A DNA stretch of 64,000 nt from contig NZ_PJZF01000002.1 of NCBI RefSeq assembly GCF_002858675.1, forward strand, positions 248,001 to 312,000. The letters are read 5' to 3'. Of the stretch, positions 48,584 through 57,586 are shown piece by piece. The first letter of the stretch is position 1, and every line of letters begins with the position of its first letter. Source of the DNA: Chimaeribacter californicus (GTDB lineage Bacteria; Pseudomonadota; Gammaproteobacteria; Enterobacterales; Enterobacteriaceae). The position numbers and the translations under genes are program-made. The notes beneath the pieces were generated by a model, which made no database searches, was not told the DNA's origin, and worked only from the letters and a program-made list of their open reading frames with translations.

Positions 48584-48670
48584 GCGAAGGTGGCGGAATT
48601 GGTAGACGCGCTAGCTTCAGGTGTTAGTGTCCTTACGGACGTGAGGGTTCAAGTCCCTCTCTTCGCACCA
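48584..48670 (+). tRNA. tRNA-Leu(CAG), copy 1
   Basis: 87 nt with encoded CCA. Class II tRNA with long variable arm; anticodon CAG in CTAGCTTCAGGTGTTAG, T-arm GAGGGTTCAAGTCCCTC, acceptor GCGAAGG pairing with CTTCGC plus discriminator A. Equivalent to E. coli leuP/Q/V. It differs from copies 2 and 3 only by C in the variable arm (GTGTCC versus GTGTTC), which turns a G-U pair into G-C. Confidence 0.98.
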
Positions 48671-48703
48671 TATAACCACATGATTTATATCGCAGGGCAT
48701 AAT

Positions 48704-48790
48704 GCGAAGGTGGCGGAATTGGTAGACGCGCTAGCTTCAGGTGTTAGTGTTCTTACGGACGTGAGGGTTCAAGTCCCTCTCTTCGCACCA
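48704..48790 (+). tRNA. tRNA-Leu(CAG), copy 2
   Basis: 87 nt with encoded CCA, starting exactly 120 bases after copy 1; identical to copy 3 and one base different from copy 1 in the variable arm. Cotranscribed with the others. Confidence 0.98.
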
Positions 48791-48835
48791 TGCGGTGATA
48801 TAAATTTAAAGCAGTAAAGCAGCAGAATCATCTGT

Positions 48836-48922
48836 GCGAAGGTGGCGGAATTGGTAGACGCGCTAGCTTCAGGTGTTAGTGTTCTTACGGACGTGAGGGT
48901 TCAAGTCCCTCTCTTCGCACCA
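48836..48922 (+). tRNA. tRNA-Leu(CAG), copy 3
   Basis: 87 nt with encoded CCA, identical to copy 2. Last of the triple cluster; no integrase gene or attachment-site repeat is seen beyond it. Confidence 0.98.
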
Positions 48923-49008
48923 CATGATTCCCCGCTGACCCTCCCCCTCTTGTTGTTCTCCCATTGAAATAGCTCCAACGCACGTCACCACCCCTATCAA
49001 AAAACATA

Positions 49009-49046
49009 AAAAAGCCAGGAAACTGCCGTTTCCCGTTTTGCTTTTT
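49009..49046. terminator. Terminator between tRNA-Leu cluster and DUF1435-like gene
   Basis: GGAAAC-TGCC-GTTTCC core, extended by AAAGCC on the left and T-rich CGTTTTGCTTTTT on the right, usable on both strands between convergent transcripts. Confidence 0.75.
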
Positions 49047-49051
49047 GCTAG

Positions 49052-49339
49052 TCAATTCAACAGATTGAAATTGAGTGACATCGCGGCCAGCCCGCCCGCC
49101 AGCGCCATGCAGGACGGCACCAGAATATAGTGGCGCAAATGCCGGTTGAACAGCATCCCCAGCGTGACCAGCATCGCCGCCATTACCAGCAGCCGCAGCG
49201 TATCCAGGCTTATCTCCATCATCGCCAGCACCGGCAACAGCGTGCACGGCACCAGAACACCCCATGCCCCAGAAAGCTTGCGCCCCATGCACCACACCAG
49301 GCTCCACATTCCGCATACGGTAATCATCGCTGCCACCAT
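49052..49339 (-). CDS. Small membrane protein, DUF1435-like
   Basis: 95 residues from ATG 49339, chosen for AAGGGA six bases upstream; the open frame extends further. Three or four hydrophobic helices (MVAAMITVCGMWSLVWCMG, AWGVLVPCTLLPVLAMM, TLRLLVMAAMLVTLGMLF, YILVPSCMALAGGLAAM). The pattern WGVL-PC-LL and LRHYILVPSC-ALAGG resembles DUF1435 proteins found near rsmC and the leu tRNAs in enterobacteria. Function unknown. Confidence 0.7.
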   Translation of the reverse strand: MVAAMITVCGMWSLVWCMGRKLSGAWGVLVPCTLLPVLAMMEISLDTLRLLVMAAMLVTLGMLFNRHLRHYILVPSCMALAGGLAAMSLNFNLLN

Positions 49340-49604
49340 CTTAATTCCCTTAACAATGAAGTGATAATGAGAATTAATATCATATAGTATCAGTGGCGCT
49401 TTTTCACCCTTTTCTGAGAAATCTTGTACAAGGATGACACTGCTATACAAAAATGGTAATTTGAATTCTCAGCACCAACTAAATAATTACTAAGCAAATA
49501 GTTACGCCGGTTAATCATACTCCGGCCGCTGGCATTCGCAGAAATAGCGTTTCTTAATTTATTACTATTTTCAGACTAATAGCGTTTAACCAGAGTGAAA
49601 TGAT

Positions 49605-50702
49605 ATGAATTTGCATTCCTATGACGAGCTTGTCAAAAGTAGGCATCGTCTTTCCCTATTACTCTTTTTATTCCTTAATACTGCATCATCCATTTTTACT
49701 ATGTTGACCACGGTCGACAACCGGAAGCTGATTACCATACCGGTGGTGATCATCGCCGTGCTGGGCGTGACCGGCCTGCTGTTTACCCTGCTGCGCACGC
49801 AAAAGCTGCACAAGGTACTGAATACTTATTCCATTGCGATGGGGATATTATGGGCCTGGCATATTACGCTCAAATACCACCAGATTGCGCCAGATGATAA
49901 AAACTTTCTGCTGCTGAGTTTATTTAGCGTATTTTTTATTAGCGCCATTGCCCTCTCAGGTAACTTCATTGCCTTTACCCTGCATGTATTACCGGCGGCG
50001 CTCATGGTGATATACCTTGATCAATTCCATAATATTATTCGCATCTTATTCACTATTGCGCTGCCGATGGCCGGGTTCTCCCTGCACCATCTGATGCAGA
50101 AGCGCAGCGACGCCTTTACCCGCCGCCTGGTGGACAACCTCTATATTGAGCGGGAAAAATTCAGCGATCTCAGCATGCTTGACCCACTGACCAACCTCTA
50201 TAACCGCCGTGGGCTGGAAAACCGCTGGGCATCCATCACCGCGCCGATGCGGCCACAGAGCCACTTTGTGCTGTTGATGGACATCGACCACTTCAAAGCC
50301 TACAACGACAACTACGGCCACACCATGGGCGACCAGGCGCTGGTGCGGGTGGCGGCCGCCATCCGGGACAACGTGCGCTCGCGTGACATCGTGGTGCGTT
50401 ATGGCGGCGAAGAGTTTATGGTGCTGCTGACCCACGTGGAGCACGCGTATGCGCAGAAGGTGGCGCAACGCATCCAGCAGGAGGTGCTGGGGCTGGAGAT
50501 TCCGCACGTCTTTAATGAGGATGTCTCGACCCACGTCACGCTCAGCATGGGCATTGCATCACTCACCGATCGTGACTGGGTGGCCGCGGTGACCCACGCA
50601 GACAACGCGCTCTACCGGGCTAAAAACAATGGCCGCAACGCTATTGAATTTGCCCAGGAGATCCCCGTTGTGCAGGAACAACCGGTGACCTCCCTGGCCT
50701 GA
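49605..50702 (+). CDS. Membrane-bound diguanylate cyclase
   Basis: 365 residues. Five or six transmembrane helices (about 17-160) form an N-terminal sensor region of no named family I can identify; a GGEEF domain follows (about 185-350) with the active-site GGEEF at 267-271, NLYNRRGLENR at its start and an RxxD product-inhibition site (R258-D261) five residues before it. It should make cyclic di-GMP and be subject to feedback. Single gene between convergent/divergent neighbours. Confidence 0.92.
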   Translation: MNLHSYDELVKSRHRLSLLLFLFLNTASSIFTMLTTVDNRKLITIPVVIIAVLGVTGLLFTLLRTQKLHKVLNTYSIAMGILWAWHITLKYHQIAPDDKNFLLLSLFSVFFISAIALSGNFIAFTLHVLPAALMVIYLDQFHNIIRILFTIALPMAGFSLHHLMQKRSDAFTRRLVDNLYIEREKFSDLSMLDPLTNLYNRRGLENRWASITAPMRPQSHFVLLMDIDHFKAYNDNYGHTMGDQALVRVAAAIRDNVRSRDIVVRYGGEEFMVLLTHVEHAYAQKVAQRIQQEVLGLEIPHVFNEDVSTHVTLSMGIASLTDRDWVAAVTHADNALYRAKNNGRNAIEFAQEIPVVQEQPVTSLA

Positions 50703-50708
50703 CGCCTG

Positions 50709-51710
50709 TCAGCGGCACCGCCCGGTGGTGCCGCGCGCCACCAGCGTGACGGGTAACACCTGGCTGCGCATCCCGCCGTCAATACCTGCCAGCAGCGTGT
50801 CGACCGCCTGTGCGCCCAGCACTTTAAAATCCTGCCGTACCGTGGTCAGCGGCGGATAGAAAAAGGCGCTGTCGGCGGTATCGTCATACCCCACCACCGA
50901 CACCTGCTGCGGGATCTGCCGCCCCGCCTCATGCAGGGCGCGCACTACGCCCAACGCCATCTGGTCATTTGCCACCAGCATCGCGCTAAACGGCGTACCG
51001 GCCGCCAGCAGGTGCTGCGTCTGCCGGTAGCCCTCTGCCGCGCTCCAGTCCCCATATTGCACCGCCACCGGCTCAAGCCCGGCGTCTGCCAGCGTTTCCC
51101 GCCAGCCTTGTAACCGCAGTTGCGCAGAAATGGAGTGCGCCTCCCCTGCCAGCAGCGCGATCTGCCGGTGCCCGTGTTGCAGCAGATGGTGTGCCCCGCA
51201 GCGCGCGCCTTCGGCCGGATCAAACAACACTGACGGCACCGCCCCGCCGGGGTCAGTGTCGAGGAACAGCAACGGCCACGCCCCGGCAGCCTCTGCCAGC
51301 GCGGCGGCGTCGTGGCTGCTCAACGGCGCATTAATCAGCACACCGTCCACCCGCTGAGCGCGCAACTCCTGCAACGCCTGCCGGCAGGCGTTCGGCCCGC
51401 TGCCGCGCACCATTGCCATCACCAGGCTGTAACCCGCTTCTCCGGCGCGCTGTTCAATGGCGGCAGCAATCTGTGACGGTGCATGCAGCGCCAGCGAACT
51501 GGTCGCCAGCCCCAGCACCTGCGTGCGTTTACCCGCCAACTGCTGCGCCACCCGGTTCGGCACATAATTGAGCGCGGCCATCGCCGCCTCGACCCGCTGG
51601 CGGGTTTTGGCCGACACATGCGGTGCCTGATTGATCACACGGGAAACGGTCTGGTAAGAGACACCGGCCTGGCGGGCGACATCATCAAGGGTCACAGCGG
51701 AGGATTTCAT
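50709..51710 (-). CDS. lacI: LacI orthologue lacking the tetramerisation tail
   Basis: 333 residues, co-linear with E. coli LacI: HTH VTLDDVARQAGVSYQTVSRV (recognition residues YQTVSR identical), NYVPNRVAQQLAGKRTQVLG hinge, SSLALHAPSQIAAAI, LVANDQMALG and VVGYDDTADSAF. It ends LVARGTTGRCR, without the C-terminal leucine heptads of E. coli LacI (360 residues), so it is probably dimeric. No lacZ or lacY is present. It lies downstream of the GH31 gene on the same strand and could regulate that operon. Confidence 0.88.
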   Translation of the reverse strand: MKSSAVTLDDVARQAGVSYQTVSRVINQAPHVSAKTRQRVEAAMAALNYVPNRVAQQLAGKRTQVLGLATSSLALHAPSQIAAAIEQRAGEAGYSLVMAMVRGSGPNACRQALQELRAQRVDGVLINAPLSSHDAAALAEAAGAWPLLFLDTDPGGAVPSVLFDPAEGARCGAHHLLQHGHRQIALLAGEAHSISAQLRLQGWRETLADAGLEPVAVQYGDWSAAEGYRQTQHLLAAGTPFSAMLVANDQMALGVVRALHEAGRQIPQQVSVVGYDDTADSAFFYPPLTTVRQDFKVLGAQAVDTLLAGIDGGMRSQVLPVTLVARGTTGRCR

Positions 51711-51782
51711 GCGGTTTCCGGGCTAAGGGTAAGGCGGTCAGCATAGCAAAGTGCAGCGGGCGGAAAAAATAATAGCAACGCG

Positions 51783-51855
51783 CAGCAGGCGACAGAAATA
51801 CTCATTACGCGTCGGAAGCCTGCAGCAGGCGGCCAAAATACTCGCGCGTCAGAAG
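51783..51855. repeat. Imperfect tandem repeat upstream of lacI
   Basis: Two adjacent copies of about 37 bp: GCAGCAGGCGACAGAAATAC... and GCAGCAGGCGGCCAAAATAC..., each running into a CGCGTC-GAAGC end; the second copy lacks three bases. The surrounding 51711-51995 carries no supported ORF; the lacI promoter must be here. Confidence 0.7.
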
Positions 51856-51995
51856 CGCGCAATCACAATGCGCAGCGCCCCCCTGTCGGGCCTGCCACGC
51901 ATCGCTGACAACATCGCGGCCGTCCCGCCACAGCCCCGCGCACGTGAGGGACTGTGGCGATCGCGGCCATTCAGCGATCGCTATAACTCCTGTGC

Positions 51996-54032
51996 TCACC
52001 GTAACTCAGCAATCACCGGCGAGCCCTGCCGCAGGAACACCGGAATCGCCTCCAGCGGCGCATCCGCCTCGATCCAGTTGCCGCCGGAGTAGGTTTCCCC
52101 CTGAAGATCCTGCCAGCTGGCCCCGGCCGGCAGCCAGACGCGGCGACGGCGCTCACCGGCGTGCAGCACCGGCGCGACCAGAATATCCGGCCCGAACATG
52201 TATTGGTCTTCCACCTGCCAGCTCTGCGCCTCCTGCGGGAAGTCAAAGAACAGCGGGCGCATCACCGGGTCATTCTGTTCATGGGCGGCCGCCATCTGGC
52301 GCTGGATATAGGGGCGCAGCTTCTCGCGCAGGCGCAGCCCGGCCGTCATGATCGCCAGATTCTCTTCGCCGTAACTCCACACTTCGTTCGGCGCGCCACT
52401 ATCGCACTGGGCCACGCCGTTGCTGTCAAAGCGTTGTGCCGGGGCTACATGCGGTTCGCGGTAGCCGTGCAGCCGCATCACCGGGCAGAACACGCCCCAC
52501 TGGAACCAGCGCAGCAGCAGCTCATGGAACGCCGGATCTTCCACATGGCCGCCCTGGAAACCGCCGATGTCGGTGGTCCACCACGGCATCCCAGCCATGC
52601 CCATGTTCAGCCCGGCCGCCAGCTGGTTGCGCAGCGACACAAACGACGAATGCACATCCCCCGACCACGCCAGCACGCCGTAGCGCTGGCTGCCTGCCCA
52701 CGAGCAGCGCACCAGGTTAACGATCGCCTCCTCCCCCTCGGCGCGCAGCCCGTCCCAGAATGCCTGGGCGAAATCACGCGGATAGATATTCCCGACTTCC
52801 AGCACCGGGCCGCGGTGGTAGCGGTAGTTATCAAAATCGTAAGCGCGGTACTCCGGTTCCGCCTCATCCAGCCAGAAGTGGCGCACACCGTGCGTATGGT
52901 AGTTCTGTTTCACCTGATCCCACACATACTGCCGCGCGCCGGGGTGGGTGGCGTCAAAGAAGGTGGTGTTGCCGAGGAAATCGAGGTTAACCGACACGCC
53001 GCGATCGCTGTTCACCAGATAGCCTTTGGCCTTCATCTGCTTATAGTTGTCGGTGGTGGCATCGATGGTCGGCCAGATAGAGACCATCAGTTCGATGCCC
53101 ATCGCCTTCAGCTCACTGACCATTGCTTTCGGGTCGGGCCAGTAGCGCTCGTCAAAGCAGAAGGTGCCCTGCTTCGGCCAGTGGAAGAAATCGATGACCA
53201 TCACCGAAATCGGCAACTGTCGGCGTTTATATTCCCGCGCCACTGACAGCAGCTCCTCCTGCGTGCGGTAGCGCAGCTTGCACTGCCAGAAGCCGGTGGC
53301 AAATTCCGGCATCGGCGGCGCGGTGCCGGTGGCCTTGCCATACTGGCGGGTGATCTCAGAGGGCGTGTCACCGACGGTTAGCCAGTAATCCATCTGTGCC
53401 GTGACCTGCGCACGCCATTCGGTCAGGTTTTTGGCGAAATGCACCTCGCCCACCGCCGGGTTATTCCACAACAGGCCATAGCCGAGGCTCGAGACCATAA
53501 AGGGCACGCTGGCCTGCGAGTTACGCTGCGCCAGCTCCAGCACACAGCCTTTGAGGTCCAGCACCGGTTGCTGGTACTGCCCCATGCCGTAGATTTTCTC
53601 ATCCGGGCGCGCTTCAAAACGCACCGTCAGCTGGTGCTTGCCGCCGGGGATGGGCCGGAACGCCCGCGCGTCCAGTTTCAGCGCGCTGATGTACTTATCC
53701 TGCGCCTTCTCCACGGCACCAACGCCGACACTGCCGCGCTGCCGCCAGAACTCCTCAAGGATCAGCTCGTCGTGCTGGTTGTAGAATGCCAGCCGCCCCT
53801 GGCTGTTCAGCACCGCTTTTGCCTTGCCGTTGCGCAGCGTCAGCGTCTCGTTGCCCTGTTCAATGGTCACGCCTTCTGCCGCTTCCGGCGGCAACAGCGC
53901 CCAGGGTTCGTCATCAAGCCGTGGCTGGCAGGTGGCGCGCACCCGCAGGCTGTTGCGCCCCCATGGCTCTACCACCAGCGTCTGGTTATCAAATTGCCAC
54001 AGGATCCGGTTCTCTTGCGTCAGTAAACTCAT
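51996..54032 (-). CDS. Glycoside hydrolase family 31 (alpha-xylosidase/alpha-glucosidase)
   Basis: 678 residues from ATG 54032, with a perfect AAGGAG site. N-terminal beta-sandwich (about 1-210), catalytic barrel (about 220-560) with PISVMVIDFFHWPKQGTF, nucleophile Asp in HFWLDEAEPEYR and acid/base Asp in LAWSGDVHSSF, then C-terminal beta domains. No signal peptide, so it acts on imported glycosides. It is not the YicI orthologue (YicI is longer with a different N-terminus); it looks more like Gram-positive xylosidase-type GH31 enzymes. Paired 10 bases downstream of a GPH symporter gene. The exact sugar is unknown. Confidence 0.9.
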   Translation of the reverse strand: MSLLTQENRILWQFDNQTLVVEPWGRNSLRVRATCQPRLDDEPWALLPPEAAEGVTIEQGNETLTLRNGKAKAVLNSQGRLAFYNQHDELILEEFWRQRGSVGVGAVEKAQDKYISALKLDARAFRPIPGGKHQLTVRFEARPDEKIYGMGQYQQPVLDLKGCVLELAQRNSQASVPFMVSSLGYGLLWNNPAVGEVHFAKNLTEWRAQVTAQMDYWLTVGDTPSEITRQYGKATGTAPPMPEFATGFWQCKLRYRTQEELLSVAREYKRRQLPISVMVIDFFHWPKQGTFCFDERYWPDPKAMVSELKAMGIELMVSIWPTIDATTDNYKQMKAKGYLVNSDRGVSVNLDFLGNTTFFDATHPGARQYVWDQVKQNYHTHGVRHFWLDEAEPEYRAYDFDNYRYHRGPVLEVGNIYPRDFAQAFWDGLRAEGEEAIVNLVRCSWAGSQRYGVLAWSGDVHSSFVSLRNQLAAGLNMGMAGMPWWTTDIGGFQGGHVEDPAFHELLLRWFQWGVFCPVMRLHGYREPHVAPAQRFDSNGVAQCDSGAPNEVWSYGEENLAIMTAGLRLREKLRPYIQRQMAAAHEQNDPVMRPLFFDFPQEAQSWQVEDQYMFGPDILVAPVLHAGERRRRVWLPAGASWQDLQGETYSGGNWIEADAPLEAIPVFLRQGSPVIAELR

Positions 54033-54042
54033 GGTCGCTCCT

Positions 54043-55401
54043 TTAGTTATCACCCTGTAAAACGGCTTTATGCAGGTTAATGTCACTCATGGTGGCATCG
54101 GTGAGCCGGTACCAGCGCAGTGCGATCACGCTGATAAACGAGAGCACGCCGGGCACCAGGCTGAACAGCGCGATGATGCTGAACAGCGCCTGCGGGTTCT
54201 GCTCCGCCGCATGGGGCACATAGCCGCTGAGGCCCAGCGTCCAGCCGACAATCGCCCCGCTGATGGCCATACCCATTTTCAGCACCGCCAGCAGCGTGGA
54301 GAAAATGGTGCCGTCCATGCGTTTGCCCTGCTTCCACTCGCCGTAATCCGCGACGTCCGCCATCATTACCCACATCAGCGTGGTGGTGATTTGGTAGAAG
54401 GTGGAGACCAGGAACATCATGCCGACCAGCAGCGCCAGCGACGGCGGCATAAAGAAAATCGCGATGCTGAGCGCGCCCGCCATCATCGCCGCCCAGGCGA
54501 ACACGGTGATTTTGCTGCGCCCGCGCGTCAGCACTTTGGACAGCGCGCTGCCCGCCCCTTTCCCGGCGATGTGCGCACCGAGCAGCCAGGAGAAGAGTGT
54601 CGCGTCCCCCAGCGCATAAGTGACGTAGTACATCAGCGCGCCTAAGCGGATCACGCCGAACGCGATATTGGTGAGTACCAGCACCGCCACCACGCGCCAC
54701 TGGTCGTTTTGCCAGAGGTCTCGCAGGTCGGCCATAAAGTGTGCGTGGGAAGGTTTGGCCTGAATGCGCTCCCGCGTCGTCCAGAAGCAGACCAGGAACA
54801 TCACAATCGCGGCGGTCGCCATGATCGCCATCGCCCAGCGGTAGCCCATCAGCTTGTCATCGCCGCCCAGATACTGCGCCAGCGGCAGCATAAAGAAGGT
54901 GGAGAGCGCGCCGCCCACCGTGGCTAAAAAGAAGCGGTAGGATTGCAGCGAGATGCGCTGCTCGTTATCGGCGGTGATCACCGCGCCCATCGAGCAGTAA
55001 GGGATATTGATGGCGGTATACATCAGCATCATGAAGCAGTAGGTCACGGTGGCGAACACCATTTTCGCCCCGAGCGACAGCGATTCCGGCACCGCATAGG
55101 TCAGCATACAGCTCACGCCGAACGGCACCGCCAGCCACAGCAGGTAGGGGCGGAACTTGCCCCAGCGTGACGAGGTGCGATCCGCCAGCAGCCCCATTAC
55201 CGGGTCAATCACCGCATCGCCGATGCGCGCCAGCAAAAACATGGTGCCGATAAACACCGCAGGCAGGCCGACCACGTCGGTGTAGTAAAAGGTCAGGAAA
55301 ATAATGACGTTATCCAGCCCGATGTGGCTCGCCATATCGCCGAGGCCATAGCCGACTTTTTCTTTTACCGAGAGCCGTTGGGGAAGAAGTCTCTGAGTCA
55401 T
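54043..55401 (-). CDS. Glycoside/pentoside:cation symporter, GPH (MelB/YicJ) family
   Basis: 452 residues with 12 predicted transmembrane helices. Signatures of the GPH family: EKVGYGLGDMASHIGLD, the cation site ARIGDAVIDPVMGLLADRT, WGKFRPYLLW, and MMADVADYGEWKQGKRMDGT. Likely imports the glycoside that the downstream GH31 enzyme cleaves, as with the XylP-XylQ or YicJ-YicI pairs. First gene of the operon; a near-palindrome lies about 125 bases upstream. Confidence 0.92.
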   Translation of the reverse strand: MTQRLLPQRLSVKEKVGYGLGDMASHIGLDNVIIFLTFYYTDVVGLPAVFIGTMFLLARIGDAVIDPVMGLLADRTSSRWGKFRPYLLWLAVPFGVSCMLTYAVPESLSLGAKMVFATVTYCFMMLMYTAINIPYCSMGAVITADNEQRISLQSYRFFLATVGGALSTFFMLPLAQYLGGDDKLMGYRWAMAIMATAAIVMFLVCFWTTRERIQAKPSHAHFMADLRDLWQNDQWRVVAVLVLTNIAFGVIRLGALMYYVTYALGDATLFSWLLGAHIAGKGAGSALSKVLTRGRSKITVFAWAAMMAGALSIAIFFMPPSLALLVGMMFLVSTFYQITTTLMWVMMADVADYGEWKQGKRMDGTIFSTLLAVLKMGMAISGAIVGWTLGLSGYVPHAAEQNPQALFSIIALFSLVPGVLSFISVIALRWYRLTDATMSDINLHKAVLQGDN

Positions 55402-55522
55402 GTTCGCTCCAGTGAGTGAAGCACGGCAACGCCCGCTGCGCCGTGGGAACAGTGGTTATAGGCCAGCACGCCACCAATAACGATTCTCAGATTTCCTTTA
55501 GCTATTACGATTCCTGTTTTTT

Positions 55523-55538
55523 GTGATACCGGTAACAT
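55523..55538. promoter_or_regulatory. Candidate LacI-family operator upstream of the GPH/GH31 operon
   Basis: GTGATACCGGTAACAT is a near-perfect palindrome (TGWTACCGGTAWCA core) resembling GntR-type (ATGTTACC-GTATCAT) LacI-family operators. It does not resemble lac operators, so a different repressor than the nearby LacI may act here. Confidence 0.5.
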
Positions 55539-55644
55539 AGAAAGGGTAAATCGGTTGCTGCCGCAGGGAAAGGCATGGGAAGCGGATCGCAACACCGGCC
55601 GGGTTACCCCAGCCGGTGAGTCAGATCGTTTTACTGTGGCAGAG

Positions 55645-57294
55645 TTACTGCTGGGCCAGCGCCTCAAACACCTTTTCGATCGCCACCGCGCCCGGATCTT
55701 TAATGCCGTCCAGGCTGTTGCTGCTGAGGTAGGCCGAGCGCCCGGCGTTGGCTTTTTGCATCTTCGCCGTGGCTTCTGCGCCCTCTTTTGCGGCTTTCGC
55801 CGCGGCAGCCAGGTCGCCGTTGGCTTTCAGCGCTTCCAGCGCCGGTTGCAGCGCATCGATCAGCGTGCGATCGCCGAGATCCGCGCCGCCATAGTGTTTC
55901 ATCTGCTGCAACCCGGCGAGCAACGCCTCCGCCACGCCGTGATCTTCTTCGATCTGCTTCCCGGCAGCGGTAAAGAAGATCGACATCAGCACTCCGCTCG
56001 ATCCGCCCATCACCACGGCCAGGCGGTCGCCGACCAGCGCGAACAGCGCCGCGAGGTCTGCCAGCGGCAGTTTGCCGGCGTCATTCAGCTCCGCGATCGC
56101 TTTCGCGCCTGACGCGAAAGTCGAGCCGGTGTCGCCGTCCCCCACCTGCGCATCCAGCTTGTTCAAGGCGCTTTCCAGGTCAACGAGCGTCTGGGTGATG
56201 GTCGCGACCACCTGTTTCACCTGCGGGTTTTCGGAGGGTTCCGCGCTCACGTGCTGGCTGACCTTCTCCGCTTTCTGTTTCGGCACCGGTGCCAGTTTCA
56301 CCAGCGGCTGCCAGCCGGCGACTTCCACTTCAGCTTTCAGGGCAGTTTCGAAGGTCTCATTCAGCGCGATGGCCGAGAGCGAGAAGCCTTTCATGTCCAG
56401 CGCGCTCACCAGCGGCGCGGGGCCGATCAGGTAGTCGATGGCGTCACCAAGCCGGGAGTGCGCCAGCTCTTTGGTTACCTGCGCCATCTCCAGCGGCGAG
56501 GTGCCGCCGAGGTTATTGATCAGCACTGCCAGCCGCGCGTTGTTATCCACCACGCGTTGCAGGTTTTCTACCAGCGTCGCGACGATTTCGCGGCTGTTTT
56601 GCGTCTCCAGCGTGCTGACCCCCGGTTCGCCGTGGATGCCCAGCCCCAGCTCCACGGTGCCCGGCGCGATGCGGTCGGACTCTTCATCGCCTTCACCCGG
56701 CAGGTTACAGCCCGCCATGGCTACGCCGATGCTGGCGGTGGCGTCAATCGCCTGCTGCGCCAGCGCTTTGACCTCTGCCAGCGATTGCCCCTGCGCCGCC
56801 GCGTACCCGGCGATCTTGTGCACCAGCGCCGTGCCGGCGATGCCGCGCGGCTGTTTGTTGTCCGGCAGGGAGATGTCATCGCCGACCATCACCAGATCGA
56901 CCTGATACCCCAGGCTTTTGGCGCGCTCCGCCGCCAGCCCGAAGTTCAGCCGGTCGCCGGTGTAGTTCTTGACGATCAGCAGGCAACCCGCGTCACCCGT
57001 TACCGCCACGATGGCATTCAGCACCGCATCCACGCTCGGCGAGGCGAACACATCCCCGCAGACCGCCGCGGTCAGCATCCCTTTGCCGACGAAGCCGACA
57101 TGTGCCGGTTCATGGCCGGAGCCGCCGCCGGAGATCAGCGCGACCTGTTGCTTATCCCAGTCGCGGCGCACCACGATACGGATCGCCGGATCGACCTCCA
57201 GCCGCGCCAGATTGTTGTGCGGCGAACTGAGGATCACGCCGTCGATAGCATCATTAATCAGGTTCTTACGGTCGTTCATAAAAAATTTAGACAT
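55645..57294 (-). CDS. dhaK: ATP-dependent dihydroxyacetone kinase (DhaK-DhaL fusion)
   Basis: 549 residues, single-chain type as in Citrobacter freundii (552). DhaK part (1-about 335) with GGGSGHEPAHVGFVGKGMLT and the substrate-binding H221 in GLGIHGEPGVS; DhaL part (about 360-549) with the Mg-ATP motif LDAQVGDGDTGSTFASGAKA and GGSSGVLMSIFF. Phosphorylates dihydroxyacetone with ATP. ATG 57294 is chosen to match the family start MSxFF. No glycerol dehydrogenase gene is adjacent. Confidence 0.95.
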   Translation of the reverse strand: MSKFFMNDRKNLINDAIDGVILSSPHNNLARLEVDPAIRIVVRRDWDKQQVALISGGGSGHEPAHVGFVGKGMLTAAVCGDVFASPSVDAVLNAIVAVTGDAGCLLIVKNYTGDRLNFGLAAERAKSLGYQVDLVMVGDDISLPDNKQPRGIAGTALVHKIAGYAAAQGQSLAEVKALAQQAIDATASIGVAMAGCNLPGEGDEESDRIAPGTVELGLGIHGEPGVSTLETQNSREIVATLVENLQRVVDNNARLAVLINNLGGTSPLEMAQVTKELAHSRLGDAIDYLIGPAPLVSALDMKGFSLSAIALNETFETALKAEVEVAGWQPLVKLAPVPKQKAEKVSQHVSAEPSENPQVKQVVATITQTLVDLESALNKLDAQVGDGDTGSTFASGAKAIAELNDAGKLPLADLAALFALVGDRLAVVMGGSSGVLMSIFFTAAGKQIEEDHGVAEALLAGLQQMKHYGGADLGDRTLIDALQPALEALKANGDLAAAAKAAKEGAEATAKMQKANAGRSAYLSSNSLDGIKDPGAVAIEKVFEALAQQ

Positions 57295-57586
57295 ACCTTT
57301 CAGTCCCTTATTGGTGAACGGATGAAAACATCATCACGAAGTATAACCCTCCCCGACCATAGCACAGCCCGCACCCCGCCCGTGGGGGAGAACGTGGGGA
57401 AAGGGTCTGAAAAATGAGCACCCCAGCCCTGCACGCCCGCCACTACGCGTTGCCGTTTTGCCGATTTGTCCGATACTTAACAGACGCTTCACTGAGTATG
57501 GTTTTGAAGTCATCACCGTTTCCAAGGGGCACCTGCCTGCCAACCCTGCCGGGCATCGCGGCCCGGCATCTACAGGAGCAACAACA

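Noticed and set aside
48590..48817. Repetitive 75-codon ORF with two identical halves
   Set aside because: It is the translation of two tRNA-Leu genes and their spacer, not a protein-coding gene.
48584..48922. Three regularly spaced repeats resembling a CRISPR array
   Set aside because: The repeats are complete 87-nt tRNA-Leu genes; no cas genes are present.
48836..49050. Genomic island integrated at the tRNA-Leu cluster
   Set aside because: All three tRNA genes are complete, with no integrase or duplicated 3' end downstream.
51711..51995. Remnant of lacZ next to lacI
   Set aside because: I could not match any translated frame to the LacZ ends; the segment mainly consists of an imperfect repeat.
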